Part shown: in pieces, positions 58,725-64,000 of the stretch | Position numbering within the stretch: the stretch's first letter is position 1 | How the letters are laid out: every line of letters begins with the position of its first letter | Origin: Opisthocomus hoazin | Taxonomy: Eukaryota > Chordata > Aves > Opisthocomiformes > Opisthocomidae | Assembly (NCBI RefSeq): GCF_030867145.1 | Contig: NC_134428.1 | Coordinates: forward strand, 26,451,320 to 26,515,319 | DNA: 64,000 nucleotides | Direction: 5' to 3' | Translations under genes and position numbers: made by a program | Notes under the pieces: model-generated | Told to the model about the DNA's origin: nothing | Database searches by the model: none | Seen by the model: the letters and a program-made list of their open reading frames with translations, nothing else

Positions 58725-59455
58725 AGGACCTGGGTCCTGCACCTGTGTCGGGGCAACCTCCAGTATCAGTACAGGCTGGGGGATGAAGGGATTGAGAGCA
58801 GCCCTGCTGAGAAGGGCCTGGGTGTATGGGTGGTTGAAGAGCTGGATGTGACCTGGCAATGTGTGCTTGCAGCCCAGAAGGCGAACTGTGCCCTGGGCTG
58901 CATCCCCAGCAGTGTGGGCAGCAGGGCGAGGAAGGGGATTCTGCCCCTCTGCCCCGCTCTGGTGAGACCTGCCCAGGAGTCCTGCATCCGGCTCTGGAGC
59001 CCTCAGCACAGGACAGACGTGGAGCTGTTGGAGTGGGGCCAGAGGAGGCCCCAGCAATGATGCGAGGGCTGGAACCCCTCTGCTGGGAGAAAAGGCTGGG
59101 AGAGCTGGGGCTGCTCAGCCTGGGGAAGAGAAGGCTGCGGGGAGACCTGATTGTGGCCTTTCCCCACCTTAAAGGGGGCTTATAAGAAAGATGAGCCTGT
59201 TGTGATAGGACAAGGGGCAGTGGTTTTAAACTAAGGGAGGGTAGATTCAGACTAGATATCATAAAAAATTTTTTCCTTATGAGGGTGGTGAAACCCTGGC
59301 ACAGGTTGCCCAGAGAGGTGGTTGATGCCCCATCCCTGGAGGTTGGATGGGGCTCTGAGCAACCTGATCCAGTTGAAGGTGTGCCCGCTCATTTCAGCGG
59401 GGGTTGGAGTAGATGACCTTTAAAGGTCCCTTCCAACCCAAACCATTCTATAACC
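58725..59455 (+). mobile_element. CR1 LINE 3' fragment
   Basis: Sense CR1 3' end: GGTCCTGCACCTGTGTCGGG, then the degraded reverse-transcriptase C-terminus (AALVRP-like, about 58950-59000), GGAGAAAAGGCTGGGAGAGC, and the tail AAAGGTCCCTTCCAACCC and CCATTCTATAACC. 5'-truncated, about 0.73 kb, inactive. Open frames over it belong to the element. Confidence 0.92.
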
Positions 59456-60675
59456 TGCACGAGGCCCTGTCAGGAGTTCTGGGTATCTTTTGGTAGCTGC
59501 AGCTTTCTGCCCAGTCTTCACTCCTACTGCTTTCACAGGTGCCTCTGTGCAATCTGTTGCAGGGGGGTTTGCAGAGCTCTGGGGCTCTGCAGAGACACTC
59601 CTGTGTGTCCAGTCACTGACAGTGTCGCTGCTCTGTGGCATGGCATGTAGACCCTCCCTGGTGTCTGTGTGTCCTTGCAACTTGGTGCCGACAGAAGTCT
59701 GTCCCAAAAATAATACAGTTTGCTTCTCCAAAGCTTGTTCCCAGGCAGCCTAGCACATTTCAGAATAGCTTGAGTAAACAGTGCTGAAATCTGTACCTGG
59801 TATCAACAGCTAGTACTCTGCAGGGAGCTCATTTTAAGTCTTTCTGTGCACATCTGTGTGTTTCTGTAAATGTTAAATACCGTGAAAATGCAGGCTTAAT
59901 GTTTTATGTGGCTTGAAGGCCTGGTCTTGGAGCAGGGGCTGTGGGCTGAGCAGTCATTTTTATGTGATGCTGTTTCCTTGTTATAAACATCCTGCTGTCC
60001 TCTTCTCTGAAGAATTTTGTGTAGGTTCTCTTCACCAAACTGCGTCAAGACAGCCTTCCCCTGAAGTGAGTGCTGTACTCTTCTGTGCCACATAAGAGGC
60101 TGTTGTTTGTGTGTTTTTTTTGTCTAGTCTGCCTTCCTGGAGTGCCTTAACTAATATTCCATGCTTATTTAACCATGGGTAGGCCAAATCGATAAGCCTT
60201 GCTCATACAGACCCACAGTGACATTCAGATTCTATTTGACTAATTCACTGTACAGATGTTTAAGCCACAGCAATGTCACTTCTCCTAGTTGCAAGCCATT
60301 TTTAGTTGCAGGAAACCAATAAAGAAAAAAATGGCTTAGCACTTAACCCAAGTGCCTTCCTGTTGCATGGATAGGCTGAGGCTGCAGTCACTTTGCTGCT
60401 TTCTCTGTGCACATGCTTCTGGCAAGGAGCAGAGATTTCACTGACCTGGTTTATGGCCAGTTGGCAAGGCTATTGGTCATCCACCCTTTAGCCCATGGAG
60501 TAGATACCTACAGGAAAGCTGAGATGACTTGCCTAAATTAGGCACTTTAAAACACTTAAATGAAAGCAAGATTAATTTCACCTCAACCCTCAACATATGA
60601 GCAGATAGCTGAGCTGAATTTCTAATTGGTTGGTTGGGGTTTTTAAAGTGTCTGGGTTTTTGGTTGTTTTTCCAG
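59456..60675. other. Sequence upstream of IL21R first coding exon
   Basis: Non-coding. An AATAAA near 60320 has no coding partner. Probably promoter or 5' intron of IL21R, because the first coding exon has an acceptor at its left edge. Confidence 0.5.
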
Positions 60676-60695
60676 GACATCCAGTCAGAACCAAC

Positions 60696-60750
60696 ATGAG
60701 GAACAAACTGTGGCTCCAGAGTATTTCCTTCTTCCTTTTATTCCAGTACA
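60696..60750 (+). CDS. IL21R: IL21R coding exon 1 (signal peptide)
   Basis: Exon body from 60676 after TTTTTCCAG; ATG in AACATGAGG context; donor TACA|GTAAGT, phase 1. Eighteen codons, strongly hydrophobic. Confidence 0.82.
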
Positions 60751-63700
60751 GTAAGTTCCCAGATATCTCTTTCAGGCTGTATACCCACAGGATTTACCTT
60801 GGTGACTACTGACACGGGTTTTGCTGAGATGGGCATGGCACAAGATAGGGTACCAGGGGAGAGGGTTCCATGGGATGCGTTTATGGAAGAGGCTCCATGA
60901 GCAGTGGAGGACAGACAAAAGACGGTGCACAGATGGGTAGAGCTCAGCCTGACTGCATACCCCTCCAGGGAGCAGCACCAGTGGGGAGAGTGTAGAGGCA
61001 GTGCCTGCTTTGCATTGATATGTCTCTTGTTGAAATTAGAGTAGGACTTCCCCTTCAGAAAAAAAAAAAAACTTCACCATAGGAAAGGTTCTGGTGGCCA
61101 AGACCAGGAGATCTCCAGGGCTTATGGCTGCTGTTGGCAGGCCAGCCAGGGACAGCAAAGTGAACCTCTCCTGGTCTGAGCCCCTTTGCTCAGGACTGCA
61201 CTATGCAGTCACTCCCCCTTGCTTGCTGGTTCTTGCCCACGGTGCAAGCTTCAGCTGACTCAGAGCTGACTTTCTGAACAGGTCAGCTGGACAGAAAAAG
61301 GCAGCCACAACAGTGTCTGGAGGGAACAGGTGCAAGTTTAGCATTTTACATGCTGCTGCTTAGGCAGAGCATTGGACCTGCTCCAAACCTAAATTATCAG
61401 AAACGATTAATTTGGAGTTGTATCTTCCTGCCATACAGGACCATTGTGATGTCTAGTCTGGATTTTGTGTAACGCAAGCCAGGGAATTACCCTGTCCCAC
61501 TTTCAGTTTGGACCAAACTAGATCTTAGTGTTAAGAGTATTGGATTTTTGTTTCTGAAGCTGCCAAGGATGAACAATGCATCCCAGATCTAACTGGGTTT
61601 AGGACATTTAATTATTCCCTTCCCAGTACAAAGCTGTCCTTTTCTTAATTTTGTTAACAGATTCTTGCGCAGAGATACACTTGCAGATTACCAGCTACCT
61701 AGGAATAGTAGTCCATTTGACTGATTAACATAATAGCATAGAAGAATGCTGATTAACAGTGCTTATTAGCTTATTAATACTTGCTGCTTTCTCTAAAGGA
61801 AAGCAATGTTTTTATAACCCCGTTTTTGTAGGAGAGTGAAGTTAGGCCAAAGAGGGCTGAAAATGAAAAGTTAAAATTTTGTGAAAAATTTAGAACAAAA
61901 GTCTGAAGTCAGTGTAAAATGAAAAAGTCAAAATGAAACAAAGTGACAACCACATAATTTGAATCACAGTTTAATAAAGCATGTGTACAGCCTTGGGGTC
62001 AGTCTGTAGCAAGCATCCCCAAATTTCTTCTGTCGCCATCCTGACTCTTTGCGGGGGGGGGTGGGTCTTGTACACAAATCTGGGTGCTGCCCAGAGCTCA
62101 TGCAGGGAGAGCAGTGCGTGCTCTGATGCAACAGGACTAGGAAGAAACTTTTGTGATGAGTGAAGTCAGTGGGAAAAGTTGGACTTTGTTTTCCTTTGGA
62201 CTTACTCTGGCCTAGAATTAGGCTGCACTGTCCATTGGACATGTCTGCTGTGCACTGTGACTGTAAATGCAGAGACAAATTGTTTGGGAGAACTGTCATT
62301 TGATCTGGAGGATGGAGCAGACGTTTCGCATCCATCAATACACATTTCCTGCATTTCATGTTGATTGTTCTCTGCACACAGCATTCTCTTTAACTGTAAA
62401 ATTGGGCATGGTGGTTGTTTAATGTATCAGTAGGCCTGCTTTCATCTCATGCAAGCAACTCTTCTGAACACAAAGCGTGTTCTTGAAAGGGAAGGTAGGA
62501 AGCAGGGAGTACAGCTTCTCTAACCAGACAAGCAGCAGAATGACATAGGGAGGTGAACTCTCAGCATGGTTACCATCAGCAGATTTGGGTGCCTGATGGC
62601 TGTCAAGTAACATGTTCCTATCAGGCTGGGGGCAGTCCTGATGGTAGGGAAGGACCCATGCTTGATTTAAGCATGGATGTAACAACCTTGAGATCTTCCC
62701 CTAGATGATTACAATTTTATTACCATCAAAAAAGGGTGATACTGTACATGCAAGAGATGAATAGTCATTGTAGTAGTCACGGTTTGCATCAGCATGGCAT
62801 GCTGCATCTCCTACAGGTCTTTCCTCACTTGGTTACTCCTAGTGTAGTAGCAGTGGCTCTTGTCAGCCCAAGATGCTGTTAGGAGAGGACTTGCCAATGC
62901 AGATATTTCTCATTCTACTGCCATCTCCTCTGCCTCGAAATCCAGGGAGATAACTTGTGTGTTAAGCGTAGAACAACAGTGCTTTTGTACAGCACATACC
63001 AGATACTGATATGTGAGCAGAGCTCCTGCAGAACAATTGGAAGAATATAAATGCTGCTTCGTGACCACTTTCAAATTAACTAATTTTCTTAATGACCAGT
63101 GTAAATTCTACAATTGCTTCTCAAGTTCTCTTCAGAAGTCTGTTTCTGTTTAAGTGATTAATAAATTGTGACTATCACATCAGTATCAGAATGATTTATG
63201 GAAATTATAGTAACTAGAAATTTGCAATACTTTTTTGCCAAAATTCCATGAAAAGCATATTCCAAGCCTCTGGACCTGGACTTGAGAAGCGTTGATGCTG
63301 CAGATATCAAGGTGTAGAAAATAGTAAGCAGAGAGAATAGTAGAGACAGAATTACTAAAATACCTTTTTTTTAATGTGTGAAGTGCCATGTAGATGTTAT
63401 AAAACACAAACTAAACTAGTACTTGTACAACAGTGCTCAGTTTAAGAAGTGGCATCATTAAAATGTTTGAATATGCTACTGTTTGATTGGGTAATCATTC
63501 CTGTTTTATGTGCTACATAAGCTAGGACTCTGGTAGAAGTAATATGTGGCTCTGCTCAAGTGACTGTATAAAAGGGGACAGATAAGTTTGAAAATTCAGT
63601 CACAATTTGGGCATTTCCTGGTATTTTGGCATGACATTTGCAGCCACAGCATTTGAATAGATTTATTTTTTTTTGATGCTTATCTTGCTGTCAATGGCTC

Positions 63701-64000
63701 GCCTTCCTGTAGAGATTGTACACATCTCATGCTCCAAGACTGCAGACTTTTGTGGGGGCTGGCACAGTGTGATCTGTTCCCTTCAGATTCAGTGGGAGCC
63801 CTGAGGACTGTGTATGTTGATATAAAGTTCTGCTTGCTTCACCATGGAAGTTGATATCATGTTTTGTCTTTCCAAACCTACAGCTACGTGTTGTGAAAAC
63901 CTCACTTGTTTCGTGGACTATGTACAGACCCTGTCCTGTATCCTGAGAAATGACTTGGGTGCCAGTTCATATAACCTCACTGCAACATGGTATGTCGCAG
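60696..64000 (+). CDS. IL21R: IL21R, interleukin-21 receptor, partial (runs off the right edge)
   Basis: Only the first two coding exons are in the window: 60696-60750 and 63894 to the edge. Exon 1 encodes a hydrophobic leader, MRNKLWLQSISFFLLFQY, and exon 2 continues TCCENLTCFVDYVQTLSCIL, then NDLGASSYNLTATW. The latter aligns with human IL21R DLVCYTDYLQTVICILEMW, including both cysteines and the DYxQT core, and with the start of the fibronectin-III-like ectodomain. Family knowledge: IL21R pairs with the common gamma chain at the surface of lymphocytes and signals through JAK1/JAK3 and STAT3. The WSxWS box, membrane helix and tail lie beyond the window. Position immediately 3' of IL4R, same strand, supports the call. 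Confidence 0.88.
60751..63893 (+). other. IL21R: IL21R intron 1
   Basis: 3.1 kb. Contains an A13 tract near 61059, a G9 run near 62052 and a TATAAAAGG sequence near 63567. No repeat family was recognised and no intervening exon seen. Confidence 0.65.
63894..64000 (+). CDS. IL21R: IL21R coding exon 2 (partial)
   Basis: Acceptor AACCTACAG; completes A|CT (Thr) and reads CCENLTCFVDYVQTLSCIL to the window edge. Two potential N-glycosylation sites, NLT in each case. Confidence 0.88.

Noticed and set aside
58608-59262. Frames of 108-179 codons on both strands
   Set aside because: All lie over a sense CR1 3' fragment; not a host gene.
63567-63575. TATAAAAGG as a promoter for a short IL21R form
   Set aside because: A single TATA-like sequence inside an intron with no start codon or exon tied to it; likely chance.
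1-64000. CRISPR arrays, bacterial operons, tRNA or rRNA genes
   Set aside because: Vertebrate sequence; no spaced repeats of that kind and no tRNA or rRNA signature was seen.

Overview
This window is vertebrate nuclear DNA, almost certainly from a bird. The evidence is interrupted genes with GT-AG introns, CpG-island promoters, several CR1 LINE copies ending in the bird-typical CCATTCTATGATT-like tail, and an LTR resembling avian endogenous retrovirus LTRs. I cannot name the species. The gene order KDM8 (+), NSMCE1 (-), IL4R (+), IL21R (+) matches the mammalian block on human 16p12, so this is a conserved syntenic segment.

Layout. 1-3250 is intergenic with nothing recognisable. A CpG island (about 3250-4700) starts KDM8, whose seven coding exons run 3776-11245 and give a complete 414-residue JmjC oxygenase. 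KDM8 and NSMCE1 converge: their stop codons are 1.4 kb apart (11245 and 12687). NSMCE1 is read on the minus strand from 26054 to 12687 in seven coding exons (259 residues, intact C4HC3 RING). Its 7.8-kb first coding intron holds a 419-bp solo LTR with a perfect 5-bp target duplication. A second large CpG island (about 26550-28260) lies between NSMCE1 and IL4R and probably serves both as a divergent promoter. IL4R occupies 32533-43763 in nine coding exons (1054 residues) and has an unusually long tail. From 43.8 to 60.7 kb is an intergenic stretch with CR1 LINE debris, including one CR1 inserted into another. IL21R starts at 60696; only its signal-peptide exon and the beginning of the first ectodomain exon are inside the window.

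How the genes relate. KDM8 (2-oxoglutarate oxygenase) and NSMCE1 (SMC5/6 subunit) are housekeeping nuclear genes. IL4R and IL21R are neighbouring type I cytokine receptors of the common-gamma-chain family, lying in tandem on the same strand.

Most notable observation: the IL4R cytoplasmic tail contains six head-to-tail copies of an 18-residue unit, each centred on a tyrosine motif resembling the STAT6-docking motifs of mammalian IL4R. Three copies are almost identical at the DNA level, so the array expanded recently. I found no wholly new biological system. All exon boundaries come from reading splice sites and protein similarity recalled from known families; none is checked against transcripts.
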